Positions 27,994-36,118 of a stretch of 64,000 bases of DNA are shown here, in pieces. Source of the DNA: Thalassovita sp. (GTDB lineage Bacteria; Pseudomonadota; Alphaproteobacteria; Rhodobacterales; Rhodobacteraceae). Position 1 is the first letter of the stretch; each line of letters starts with the position of its first letter. The stretch is taken from NCBI GenBank assembly GCA_029212905.1, contig JARGPB010000007.1, forward strand, positions 124,001 through 188,000, given 5' to 3'. Position numbers and translations under genes: made by a program. The notes beneath the pieces are model-generated. The model ran no database searches and was not told the origin of the DNA. It was given only the letters and a program-made list of their open reading frames with translations.

Positions 27994-28845
27994 ATGAGCG
28001 GCTATGTCGAGATTTTCGAAGTGGGTCCGCGGGACGGGCTGCAAAACGAGAAAACGATGATCCCGACCGAGGCAAAGGTGGCCCTGGTCGATTGTCTGAG
28101 CGGCGCCGGGTTTCGGCGGGTTGAGGTGGCGAGTTTCGTCAGCCCTAAATGGGTCCCGCAGATGGCAGATAGCGCTGAGGTGCTGGCGGGAATCTTGCGG
28201 GTGCCGGGGGTGTCCTATGCAGCGCTGACACCGAATATGCAGGGGCTGGAGCGCGCGATTGCCGCAAAGGCGGACGAGGTTGCGATTTTCGGGTCGGCCT
28301 CGGAAGGGTTCTCCAAGGCAAATATCAACGCAACGATTGCCGAGAGCCTTGAGCGGTTCAAGCCGGTTGCGGATGGGGCGCAGGCGGCGGGGTTGCGCGT
28401 GCGAGGATATGTGAGCTGCGTTGCCGACTGTCCCTATGATGGTCCTGTTGCACCCGAGCAAGTGGCCAAAGTGGTCGCCGAGCTGGACAAGATGGGGTGC
28501 TATGAAATCAGCCTGGGCGACACCATTGGTCAAGGGACGCCAGAACGCATTGCGGTGATGCTGGATGCGGTGCTGGACGTTGTACCGGCGGAACGGCTGG
28601 CCGGTCATTTCCACGACACGGCTGGGCGCGCGCTGGACAATATCGAGGCTTCGTTGGATCGCGGTCTGCGGGTGTTTGACGCGGCTGTCGGCGGTTTGGG
28701 GGGATGTCCTTATGCTCCGGGGGCTGCGGGGAATGTTGCGACCGAGGCTGTGAATGCGCGGTTGGTCGCTTTGGGATATCATACGGGCTTGGATCCGGTC
28801 GTGTTGGATCGCGCTGCGGACATGGCAAGAGCAATGCGCGCGTGA
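27994..28845 (+). CDS. hmgL: Hydroxymethylglutaryl-CoA lyase
   Basis: 283-residue TIM-barrel lyase splitting HMG-CoA into acetyl-CoA and acetoacetate, the last step of leucine breakdown. Signatures: FEVGPRDGLQNEKTMIP at the N-terminus with the metal/catalytic Asp and Arg, KANINATIAES, SLGDTIGQGTPERI, HFHDTAGRALDNI with metal His ligands, and GGLGGCPYAPGAAGNVATE with the active-site Cys loop. The open frame starts at 27940, but the ATG at 27994 has CAGGAGG at ideal spacing and begins the domain. Confidence 0.94.
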   Translation: MSGYVEIFEVGPRDGLQNEKTMIPTEAKVALVDCLSGAGFRRVEVASFVSPKWVPQMADSAEVLAGILRVPGVSYAALTPNMQGLERAIAAKADEVAIFGSASEGFSKANINATIAESLERFKPVADGAQAAGLRVRGYVSCVADCPYDGPVAPEQVAKVVAELDKMGCYEISLGDTIGQGTPERIAVMLDAVLDVVPAERLAGHFHDTAGRALDNIEASLDRGLRVFDAAVGGLGGCPYAPGAAGNVATEAVNARLVALGYHTGLDPVVLDRAADMARAMRA

Positions 28846-28902
28846 ATTTGGGAATGCTACTGGTCGCTCTGCCCGAAGAATTGCGCCAACTGGAGGAATA
28901 GG

Positions 28903-29685
28903 ATGACGTCTACTATCAGCATCGAGCGTGACGCGCGCGGAGTGGCAACCCTGTGGCTGGACCGTGCGGAAAAACATAATGCGATGTCGGCACAGATGAT
29001 TGGCGAGCTGCATGACGCTGCCAAGACGCTGGGTGCGGACCCTGCTGTCAGGGTGGTTGTCTTGGCGGCCAAGGGGCGGAGCTTTTGCGCGGGAGGGGAT
29101 TTGGGATGGATGCGCGAGCAATTCAATGCTGATCCAGAGACGCGCATGGCGGAGGCGTCGAAATTGGCGTGGATGCTGCAGGCGTTGAATACGATGCCGA
29201 AGCCTTTGATTGGGCGGGTTCAGGGGAATGCGTTCGGAGGGGGCGTCGGGCTGGCAAGCGTGTGTGACGTTGCCATCGGATCCGACGACATTCTGATGGG
29301 ATTGACGGAGACGCGACTGGGGCTGATCCCGGCAACGATTGGCCCATATGTCTGTGCCCGAATGGGAGAGGCCAAGGCGCGCCGGGTGTTCATGTCCGCG
29401 CGGCGCTTTGATGCGGCCGAGGCGGTGGCTCTGGGGCTGTTGGCGCGGGTGGTCCCGGCCGAGGATCTGGATGCAGCGATTGAGGCCGAGGTGGTCCCCT
29501 ATCTGGACTGCGCCCCTGGGGCAGTGGCGCGCGCCAAGGCATTGTTGCGTGCTCTGGGGCCGCAAATCGACGAGGCGACCATTCGACATACCGTCGAAGA
29601 GCTGGCGGCATGTTGGGAAGGGACCGAAGCGCCCGAAGGGATCGGCGCGTTTTTCGAAAAGCGCAAACCCAACTGGCAGGGCTGA
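28903..29685 (+). CDS. liuC: Enoyl-CoA hydratase, probable methylglutaconyl-CoA hydratase
   Basis: 260-residue crotonase-fold protein. Oxyanion-hole blocks are AEKHNAMSAQM with SFCAGGDLGWM, and GNAFGGGVGLASVCDVAIGSDD. TRLGLIPATIGPYVCARMGEAKARRVFMSARRFDAAEAVALGLL follows. From the operon it should hydrate 3-methylglutaconyl-CoA to HMG-CoA between the carboxylase and HMG-CoA lyase. GGAGGAATAGG precedes the ATG at 28903. It is the last gene before the terminator at 29730. Confidence 0.9.
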   Translation: MTSTISIERDARGVATLWLDRAEKHNAMSAQMIGELHDAAKTLGADPAVRVVVLAAKGRSFCAGGDLGWMREQFNADPETRMAEASKLAWMLQALNTMPKPLIGRVQGNAFGGGVGLASVCDVAIGSDDILMGLTETRLGLIPATIGPYVCARMGEAKARRVFMSARRFDAAEAVALGLLARVVPAEDLDAAIEAEVVPYLDCAPGAVARAKALLRALGPQIDEATIRHTVEELAACWEGTEAPEGIGAFFEKRKPNWQG

Positions 29686-30049
29686 TCAATTCCTTTTCAG
29701 AAGCGAATCTCTTTCGCTCAAAAACTAGGACGGCGCGGTTAAACGTGCCGTTTTTCCTGTTTAAATATGTATAACTGAGATGACTTTAGTCAGAATCAGA
29801 AAATAAATTCTGATCGCCCTAGGGATGAATTTGCGAATTTCACGACGTGACGTCATAAAAAACCTTGGCGAATTGCCGCACCGCAACGAAGATAGGCGTT
29901 GTGTGCCGTTGTATACCTTGAAAAATCGGCACACTTTCACGTTGTTGAATGTGACGCGGGTTCGGTTGACCCCGACGGGGCGCGGGAGTAAACCCGGCCT
30001 AGCAAAATCAGCCTACTGACTGCGCCCGCGCGCATGAAAGGAGCCACTC
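29686..30049 (+). promoter_or_regulatory. 364-bp gap: liu terminator and structured nuo leader
   Basis: The longest gene-free stretch here. After the liu terminator (29730-29755) it holds several inverted repeats: ATCAGAA/TTCTGAT at 29795-29814, CAACG/CGTTG at 29884-29901, and GTGTGCCG/CGGCACAC at 29901-29934 around an 18-base loop. TGACGTCA lies at 29848-29855, and GC-rich short stems near 29970-29998. The nuo promoter must be here, but I cannot place -35/-10 boxes with confidence. I see no convincing small ORF, tRNA or known riboswitch. Confidence 0.5.
29730..29755 (+). terminator. Intrinsic terminator of the leucine-degradation operon
   Basis: The arms ACGGCGCG (29730-29737) and CGTGCCGT (29744-29751) pair with one G-T wobble around a 6-base loop. 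Five T residues start at the last arm base (29751-29755). It lies 45 bases after the liuC stop. Confidence 0.8.
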
Positions 30050-30415
30050 GTGGAAGAGATGCTGAGGGAATACCTTCCCATCCTCGTCTTTCTGGCCATC
30101 GCCATTGTCCTTGGCCTTGTTCTTATCCTTGCAGCTGTTGTTCTGGCGGTCCGCAATCCGGATCCAGAAAAAGTGTCAGCTTATGAATGCGGATTTAACG
30201 CATTCGACGATGCGCGGATGAAGTTCGATGTCAGATTTTATCTGGTGTCGATCCTGTTCATTATCTTCGATCTGGAAATCGTCTTCTTGTTCCCTTGGGC
30301 CGTGGCGTTCAAGGACATCTCGATGGTCGGGTTCTGGTCCATGATGGTGTTCCTGGGCGTGTTGACCGCAGGCTTTGCCTATGAGTGGAAGAAAGGGGCC
30401 CTGGAATGGGAGTGA
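30050..30415 (+). CDS. nuoA: NADH-quinone oxidoreductase subunit A
   Basis: 121-residue inner-membrane subunit of complex I with three helices. The conserved loop KVSAYECGFNAFDDARMKFDVRFYLVSILFIIFDLEIVFLFPWAV includes the Cys used as a marker of the active/deactive transition. The start codon is GTG (30050-30052) with AAAGGAG upstream. First gene of the nuo operon, whose order A-B-C-D-E-F-G-H-I-J-K-L-M-N is complete here. Confidence 0.97.
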   Translation: MEEMLREYLPILVFLAIAIVLGLVLILAAVVLAVRNPDPEKVSAYECGFNAFDDARMKFDVRFYLVSILFIIFDLEIVFLFPWAVAFKDISMVGFWSMMVFLGVLTAGFAYEWKKGALEWE

Positions 30416-30939
30416 TGACCGGTGCGAACACGGCTGGCTTCGATCGCGAAGTCGCCACGCAAGAGTTGAATCGCGAGCTTCAGGACAAGGGCTTCCTGCT
30501 GACCTCTGTTGACGACATCATTAACTGGGGCCGCACCGGATCGTTGCACTGGATGACCTTTGGTCTGGCCTGCTGCGCCGTGGAAATGATGCACACCTCG
30601 ATGCCGCGCTATGACCTGGAACGCTATGGCACCGCGCCGCGCGCTTCTCCGCGTCAGTCGGACCTGATGATTGTCGCGGGTACGCTGACCAACAAGATGG
30701 CGCCGGCGTTGCGTAAGGTCTATGACCAGATGCCCGAGCCGCGCTACGTGATCTCGATGGGATCCTGCGCAAATGGCGGCGGATATTACCACTACAGCTA
30801 TTCGGTTGTGCGCGGTTGTGACCGGATCGTGCCCGTGGATGTTTACGTCCCCGGATGCCCGCCCACCGCCGAAGCCCTGATGTATGGCCTGATGCAGCTG
30901 CAACGCAAAATCCGCCGTACCGGCACGATTGTGCGCTGA
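30406..30939 (+). CDS. nuoB: NADH-quinone oxidoreductase subunit B
   Basis: 177-residue peripheral-arm subunit binding the terminal cluster N2 next to the quinone site. Cluster ligands lie in FGLACCAVEMM, GSCANGGGYYHY and VPGCPPTAEAL. Possible starts are the ATG at 30406 (MGVMTGAN, with AAAGGGG well placed) and the ATG at 30415 that overlaps the nuoA stop by one base. I prefer 30406, giving a 10-base overlap with nuoA. Transcription and translation are coupled to nuoA. Confidence 0.95.
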   Translation: MGVMTGANTAGFDREVATQELNRELQDKGFLLTSVDDIINWGRTGSLHWMTFGLACCAVEMMHTSMPRYDLERYGTAPRASPRQSDLMIVAGTLTNKMAPALRKVYDQMPEPRYVISMGSCANGGGYYHYSYSVVRGCDRIVPVDVYVPGCPPTAEALMYGLMQLQRKIRRTGTIVR

Positions 30940-30963
30940 TCCAAGGGTGGAAGGAAGAAACTG

Positions 30964-31569
30964 ATGAGTGAAGCTCTGAGAGAACTCGCCACCCATATCG
31001 AGCTGAAACGGCTTGATGACGTGATCGGCTGGGATATTGCGTTTGACGAACTGACAATTGATGTCGCCCCGGCGAAAATCGTCGAGTTTGTCGAGTTCCT
31101 GAAAACTGACCCGACGTGCAAATTCTCGTCGCTGGTGGATATCACGGCCGTCGATTACCCGGATCGGGTCAAGCGGTTCGACGTGGTCTATCATTTCCTG
31201 TCGATGTACCAGAACCACCGCATCCGCCTGCGAGTTTCAGTGCGCGAGGACGACATGGTCGCCTCGATCATCGACGTGCACCCCTCGGCCAATTGGTTCG
31301 AGCGCGAGATTTTTGACATGTTCGGCGTGCTGTTCTCGGGCCATCCCGATCTGCGCCGCCTGCTGACGGATTACGGCTTTCGTGGTCACCCGCTGCGCAA
31401 GGATTTCCCAACCACCGGCTACACCGAGGTTCGCTATGACGAGGCGCAAAAACGCGTTGTATACGAACCCGTAAAGCTGGTTCAGGAATACCGCCAGTTT
31501 GACTTCATGTCTCCGTGGGAGGGTGCCGAATACATCCTGCCCGGTGATGAGAAAGGGGATGCGAAATGA
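30964..31569 (+). CDS. nuoC: NADH-quinone oxidoreductase subunit C
   Basis: 201-residue 30-kDa-type subunit of the connecting module, separate from NuoD as is usual in alphaproteobacteria. Conserved stretch: SVREDDMVASIIDVHPSANWFEREIFDMFGVLFSGHPDLRRLLTDYGFRGHPLRKDFP. The start follows GTGGAAGGAAG. The stop TGA overlaps the nuoD ATG (31566-31569). Confidence 0.96.
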   Translation: MSEALRELATHIELKRLDDVIGWDIAFDELTIDVAPAKIVEFVEFLKTDPTCKFSSLVDITAVDYPDRVKRFDVVYHFLSMYQNHRIRLRVSVREDDMVASIIDVHPSANWFEREIFDMFGVLFSGHPDLRRLLTDYGFRGHPLRKDFPTTGYTEVRYDEAQKRVVYEPVKLVQEYRQFDFMSPWEGAEYILPGDEKGDAK

Positions 31570-32792
31570 TGGACGGCTCCAAGTTTGACGACGGCAGCGT
31601 TGATGCGCTGAGCGGCGAACAGAAAATCCGCAACTTCAACATCAACTTCGGCCCGCAACACCCTGCGGCTCACGGCGTCTTGCGCCTGGTGCTGGAGCTG
31701 GACGGCGAGATCGTGGAACGTTGCGATCCCCATATCGGCCTGCTGCACCGTGGCACCGAAAAGCTGATGGAATCGCGCACCTATCTGCAAAACCTGCCCT
31801 ATCTGGATCGCCTCGATTACGTGGCGCCGATGAACCAGGAACATGCCTGGTGTCTGGCGATTGAGAAACTATGTGGCGTCGAAGTGCCTCGCCGCGCTTC
31901 GCTGATCCGGGTGCTGTTCTCGGAAATCGGCCGCGTTCTGAACCACCTGCTGAACGTCACCACACAGGCCATGGACGTCGGCGCGCTGACCCCGCCGCTG
32001 TGGGGCTTTGAAGAGCGCGAGAAGCTGATGATCTTCTACGAGCGCGCCTGTGGTGCCCGCTTGCACGCCAACTATTTCCGTCCCGGCGGTGTCCACCAGG
32101 ACCTGCCCGACGAGCTGCTGGACGATATCGAGGAATGGGCGATCGAATTCCCCAAAGTTCTGGAAGATATCGACGGTCTGCTGACCGAAAACCGGATTTT
32201 CAAACAGCGTAACGCCGATATCGGCATCGTCACCGAAGAAGATATCCTGGAATGGGGCTTCTCGGGCGTCATGGTGCGGGGCTCTGGCCTCGCATGGGAT
32301 CTGCGTCGCTCGCAGCCTTATGAATGCTATGACGAGTTCGAGTTCCAGATCCCCGTGGGCAAAAACGGCGACTGCTATGACCGCTACCTGTGCCGCATGG
32401 AAGAAATGCGCCAGTCCACCAGCATCATCCGTCAGGCCATCGGCAAACTGCGCGAGGCCACCGGCGACGTGCTGGCCCGCGGCAAGCTGACCCCGCCCAA
32501 ACGCGGCGATATGAAGACCTCGATGGAATCGCTGATCCATCACTTCAAACTCTACACCGAGGGCTTCCACGTCCCGGCAGGCGAAGTCTACGCCGCAGTC
32601 GAGGCCCCCAAGGGTGAATTCGGCGTCTACATGGTGTCGGACGGGTCGAACAAACCCTACCGCGCGAAACTGCGCGCGCCGGGCTTCTTGCACTTGCAAG
32701 CGATGGACCACGTTGCAGGCGGCCACCAGCTGGCCGACGTTGCAGCCATCATCGGCACCATGGATGTCGTGTTCGGGGAGATCGATCGCTGA
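31566..32792 (+). CDS. nuoD: NADH-quinone oxidoreductase subunit D
   Basis: 408-residue 49-kDa-type subunit that forms the quinone pocket with NuoB. Blocks: NFNINFGPQHPAAHGVLRLVLELDGE, PHIGLLHRGTEKLMESRTYLQNLPYLDRLDY, RPGGVHQDLP and the C-terminal DVVFGEIDR. Two adjacent ATGs exist (31566 and 31569); the first overlaps the nuoC stop as ATGA with GAAAGGGG upstream. An intergenic element copy follows within the 79-base gap before nuoE. Confidence 0.97.
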   Translation: MMDGSKFDDGSVDALSGEQKIRNFNINFGPQHPAAHGVLRLVLELDGEIVERCDPHIGLLHRGTEKLMESRTYLQNLPYLDRLDYVAPMNQEHAWCLAIEKLCGVEVPRRASLIRVLFSEIGRVLNHLLNVTTQAMDVGALTPPLWGFEEREKLMIFYERACGARLHANYFRPGGVHQDLPDELLDDIEEWAIEFPKVLEDIDGLLTENRIFKQRNADIGIVTEEDILEWGFSGVMVRGSGLAWDLRRSQPYECYDEFEFQIPVGKNGDCYDRYLCRMEEMRQSTSIIRQAIGKLREATGDVLARGKLTPPKRGDMKTSMESLIHHFKLYTEGFHVPAGEVYAAVEAPKGEFGVYMVSDGSNKPYRAKLRAPGFLHLQAMDHVAGGHQLADVAAIIGTMDVVFGEIDR

Positions 32793-32803
32793 TGCGCCCT
32801 GCC

Positions 32804-32825
32804 TTTCATCTTGCTGAAAATACTC
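32804..32825 (-). repeat. Dispersed 22-bp intergenic element, copy 2
   Basis: On the minus strand it begins GAGTATTT and ends GCAAGATGAAA, with TC at the variable positions, identical to the copy at 54741. It lies 11 bases after the nuoD stop, antisense to the nuo operon, in the gap before nuoE. Confidence 0.9.
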
Positions 32826-32871
32826 CCGCCGGAGGCTCCGACAGCCGCCGCGCAGCCGAGGGGATGACCTA

Positions 32872-34113
32872 ATGCTCCGCCGTCTTTACAAAGACCAACC
32901 CGCCAGCTTTGCTTTCACGCCCGACAACCTGAAATGGGCCGAAGGTCAGATCACCAAATACCCCGAAGGGCGTCAGCAATCGGCGGTTATTCCGCTGTTG
33001 TGGCGTGCTCAGGAACAAACCGGCTGGTTGACCCGCCCGGCGATTGAATATGTCGCTGACATGCTGGGGATGCCCTATATGCGGGCGCTCGAAGTGGCGT
33101 CGTTCTACTTCATGTTCCAGCTTCAGCCGGTCGGCTCGGTCGCTCATATCCAGATTTGCGGCACCACGTCCTGCATGATCTGTGGCGCCGAAGATCTGAT
33201 TGCTGTTTGCCGTGAAAAAATCGCCGACAAAGCTCATACCCTGTCCGCTGATGGCAAATTCAGCTGGGAAGAGGTCGAATGCCTGGGCGCATGTACCAAC
33301 GCTCCGATGGCTCAGATCGGCAAGGACTACTATGAAGATCTGACCGCCGAAGGCTTTGCCAAGATGTTGGACGAGATGGCGGCAGGCAACGTGCCCGTGC
33401 CCGGTCCGCAGAATGGCCGTTTCGCGGCGGAACCTCTGGGTGGCCTGACCGCGCTGAAGGAATTTGACAGCGGCCACACCAAGTATAACGCAAGTGTACA
33501 GCTGGCGACGGATATCGGGGACACGATCAAACGGATCGACGGCACCGAGGTTCCGATTGTGACCCCTTGGGTCACGAGCAAAGCCAAGGCCGAAGCGCCT
33601 GCTGCTGAGGCTCCGGTTGCTGAAACACCTGTGGCCGCCGAAGCGCCCGCGCCTGTCGCGGCCAAAGCGACCGCTACGCCAGAAACAGATGCGCCCAAGG
33701 TTGTCGCCTCTGCGAAGCTGGACGGTGAAGAAGAGCTGGCTGACCGCAAAGGCGAGTGGAAATACGAAAAACCCATCGAAAAGGCGGCGCCTGTTGCCGC
33801 TCCGCTCGCGGATCTGGCAGGCGGTGACGAGGCTGAACCGGCGCTGCTGACTGCGGCCCGCGAAGGTGGCGCTGACGATCTGAAGCGGATCAAAGGTGTC
33901 GGTCCGAAGCTGGAGCAAACCCTCAATGATCTGGGTTTCTACCACTTTGATCAGGTTGCCGCCTGGACGGCTGCGGAAATCACTTGGGTTGATAACCGCC
34001 TGAAGTTCAAAGGCCGGATCATTCGCGACGACTGGGTTAGTCAGGCCAAGCTGTTGGCCGCTGGCGAAGATACGGAATTCTCGAAGCGCGTCGACAAGGG
34101 CGGCGTGTATTAA
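32872..34113 (+). CDS. nuoE: NADH-quinone oxidoreductase subunit E with long C-terminal extension
   Basis: 413 residues, about twice the usual NuoE. Residues 1 to about 200 are the 24-kDa thioredoxin-like subunit carrying cluster N1a (ICGTTSCMICGAED and ECLGACTNAPM supply the Cys ligands). An Ala/Pro/Glu-rich linker (about 230-290) follows. From about 325 comes a helix-hairpin-helix-like domain: DDLKRIKGVGPKLEQTLNDLGFYHFDQVAAWTAAEITWVDNRLKFKGRI. Similar extensions are known from Rhodobacterales proteins; the role in complex I is unknown. Start ATG at 32872. Confidence 0.95.
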   Translation: MLRRLYKDQPASFAFTPDNLKWAEGQITKYPEGRQQSAVIPLLWRAQEQTGWLTRPAIEYVADMLGMPYMRALEVASFYFMFQLQPVGSVAHIQICGTTSCMICGAEDLIAVCREKIADKAHTLSADGKFSWEEVECLGACTNAPMAQIGKDYYEDLTAEGFAKMLDEMAAGNVPVPGPQNGRFAAEPLGGLTALKEFDSGHTKYNASVQLATDIGDTIKRIDGTEVPIVTPWVTSKAKAEAPAAEAPVAETPVAAEAPAPVAAKATATPETDAPKVVASAKLDGEEELADRKGEWKYEKPIEKAAPVAAPLADLAGGDEAEPALLTAAREGGADDLKRIKGVGPKLEQTLNDLGFYHFDQVAAWTAAEITWVDNRLKFKGRIIRDDWVSQAKLLAAGEDTEFSKRVDKGGVY

Positions 34114-34125
34114 GGCGGATGAGGA

Positions 34126-34347
34126 ATGAGTGACCGCAACACAGAACAGGCCCGCAAAGGGCGCAAGGCTGCCATGCTGATTGCTGGCACCGGTGTGTTC
34201 TGGGTTCTGGCCACCCTCATCGGAGGACAAATGGGTCTGGATATGCGCACACGCGCGCTGTTCGACCTGATCGCCCTGGCTGGGTTCATCCTTGCCATTG
34301 CGATGATCTATCAAATCTGGCGCGCGCGCCAAAACGATCAGAGGTAA
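34126..34347 (+). CDS. Small two-helix membrane protein within nuo operon (DUF5337-like)
   Basis: 73 residues with a basic N-terminus (SDRNTEQARKGRKAAM) and two hydrophobic helices (LIAGTGVFWVLATLIGGQMGL and LFDLIALAGFILAIAMIYQIW). It sits 12 bases after nuoE and 4 before nuoF, so co-expression is certain in practice. From memory it fits DUF5337, a small family found at this place in Rhodobacterales; a domain search would confirm this. Possibly a complex I accessory or assembly subunit. Confidence 0.8.
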   Translation: MSDRNTEQARKGRKAAMLIAGTGVFWVLATLIGGQMGLDMRTRALFDLIALAGFILAIAMIYQIWRARQNDQR

Positions 34348-34351
34348 TCGG

Positions 34352-35650
34352 ATGCTCAAGGATCAGGACCGTATCTTTACCAATATCTACGGTATGCACG
34401 AGCGCACTCTTGCGGGCGCAAAGGCGCGTGGGCATTGGGATGGCACTGCCGGTATCATTCAAAAAGGCCGCGACTGGATCATCGACCAGATGAAAGCCAG
34501 CGGCCTGCGTGGACGCGGCGGTGCGGGGTTCCCCACCGGTTTGAAATGGTCCTTTATGCCCAAGGAAAGCGACGGTCGCCCGGCCTATCTGGTGATCAAC
34601 GCGGATGAATCCGAGCCCGGCACCTGTAAAGACCGCGAAATCATGCGTCATGATCCGCATACGCTGATCGAGGGTGCCCTGATCGCGTCCTTCGCGATGC
34701 AGGCGAATGCGTGTTACATCTATATTCGCGGTGAATACATCCGCGAGAAAGAAGCGCTGCAAGCCGCGATCGACGAGGCCTATGATGCGGGTCTTCTGGG
34801 GCCGAACGCCGCCGGCTCCGGCTGGGATTTCGACCTCTATCTGCACCACGGGGCAGGGGCCTATATCTGTGGCGAGGAAACCGCCCTGATTGAAAGCCTC
34901 GAAGGCAAAAAAGGCATGCCCCGGATGAAGCCTCCGTTCCCTGCTGGCGCGGGCCTTTATGGCTGCCCGACCACGGTGAACAATGTGGAATCCATCGCCG
35001 TCGTGCCGACCATCCTGCGGCGTGGCCCCGAATGGTTCGCCGGATTTGGACGTCCCAACAATGCGGGCACCAAATTGTTCGCCATTAGCGGTCATGTGAA
35101 CAACCCCTGTGTGGTCGAAGAATCCATGTCCATCGGGTTCGAAGAACTGATCGAGAAACATTGCGGTGGTATTCGCGGCGGCTGGGACAACCTGCTGGCC
35201 GTGATCCCTGGCGGATCGTCCGTGCCCTGTGTGCGCGGTGAAAATATGCGCGACGCGATCATGGATTTCGATTACCTGCGCGGCGAGCTGGGCTCGGGTC
35301 TGGGGACCGCCGCCGTGATCGTGATGGACAAGCAAACTGACATCGTCAAAGCGATCTGGCGCCTGTCGAAGTTCTATAAACACGAAAGCTGCGGTCAGTG
35401 TACGCCTTGCCGCGAAGGCACCGGCTGGATGATGCGCGTGATGGATCGTCTGGTCAAAGGCGAAGCCGAGATCGAGGAAATCGACATGCTGTGGGACGTG
35501 ACCAAGCAGGTCGAGGGACACACAATTTGCGCCTTGGGTGATGCGGCTGCATGGCCGATTCAGGGCCTGATCCGCAACTTCCGCGACGAAATCGAAGACC
35601 GTATCAAAGCTCAGAAAACCGGGCGCATCAGCGCTGTTGCGGCGGAGTGA
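34352..35650 (+). CDS. nuoF: NADH-quinone oxidoreductase subunit F
   Basis: 432-residue 51-kDa-type subunit holding FMN, the NADH site and cluster N3. NADH/FMN motifs: GLRGRGGAGFPTGLKWSFM and INADESEPGTCKDREI. GAGAYICGEETALIESLEGKKGMPRMKPPFPA follows. Cluster ligands are in ESCGQCTPCREGTGW and the later HTICALGDAAAWP. It starts 4 bases after the small membrane gene. Confidence 0.97.
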   Translation: MLKDQDRIFTNIYGMHERTLAGAKARGHWDGTAGIIQKGRDWIIDQMKASGLRGRGGAGFPTGLKWSFMPKESDGRPAYLVINADESEPGTCKDREIMRHDPHTLIEGALIASFAMQANACYIYIRGEYIREKEALQAAIDEAYDAGLLGPNAAGSGWDFDLYLHHGAGAYICGEETALIESLEGKKGMPRMKPPFPAGAGLYGCPTTVNNVESIAVVPTILRRGPEWFAGFGRPNNAGTKLFAISGHVNNPCVVEESMSIGFEELIEKHCGGIRGGWDNLLAVIPGGSSVPCVRGENMRDAIMDFDYLRGELGSGLGTAAVIVMDKQTDIVKAIWRLSKFYKHESCGQCTPCREGTGWMMRVMDRLVKGEAEIEEIDMLWDVTKQVEGHTICALGDAAAWPIQGLIRNFRDEIEDRIKAQKTGRISAVAAE

Positions 35651-35652
35651 TC

Positions 35653-35988
35653 ATGATGCGGGGTCTGGTTCTTTCATGCGTTTGTCTGGGGCTGCTGGCT
35701 GGGTGTGGCAACACACGCAACACTCAGCGCGTGGCTTTTGATGGGTACTATTTCAAAGCCTCGATTAAACACCTGAAAGAAGACCCTCGGATGTTTGACG
35801 TCACCGTCAAAGGCGCCAACCAAAGCCGCGAAGGCGCCGAGGATGCTGGCCGTTACGAGGCCACACGTCATTGCGTCGTCAACTACGGTAATTCCAAGCT
35901 GGAATGGCTGGTTGTGCGCGAGACAGACGATCGTGACGTGCGGTTGGACGACGATGTTCTGATCCTGCGGGGCCGTTGCGAGGCATGA
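35653..35988 (+). CDS. Small predicted lipoprotein in nuo operon
   Basis: 111 residues. The N-terminus MMRGLVLSCVCLGLLAGCGNTRNTQ is a lipoprotein signal with lipobox LAGC. The rest is a compact domain: RVAFDGYYFKASIKHLKEDPRMFDVTVKGANQSREGAEDAGRYEATRHCVVNYGNSKLEWL. Two bases separate it from the nuoF stop; a second ATG at 35656 is an alternative. No family recognised. A periplasmic, membrane-anchored product inside a complex I operon is unusual. Confidence 0.75.
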   Translation: MMRGLVLSCVCLGLLAGCGNTRNTQRVAFDGYYFKASIKHLKEDPRMFDVTVKGANQSREGAEDAGRYEATRHCVVNYGNSKLEWLVVRETDDRDVRLDDDVLILRGRCEA

Positions 35989-36050
35989 TGAATTCTTTTG
36001 TCATATCATGGGGTTCGGGCGATTGTTATTGCATGACAGTCGCTGCTGAC

Positions 36051-36071
36051 CCCATCTTTTGCCCAGATGGG
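36051..36071 (+). other. Hairpin in the nuoF-nuoG interval
   Basis: The arms CCCATCT (36051-36057) and AGATGGG (36065-36071) pair perfectly around 7 bases. A second, imperfect stem (CGGG/CCCG) follows at about 36073-36092. No T-run follows, so this is more likely an RNA processing or attenuation structure than a full terminator. Confidence 0.5.
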
Positions 36072-36118
36072 CGGGCGCATTTCGCGTCCCGCGCCTCTGT
36101 GCTGCAAGGAGATATGAC

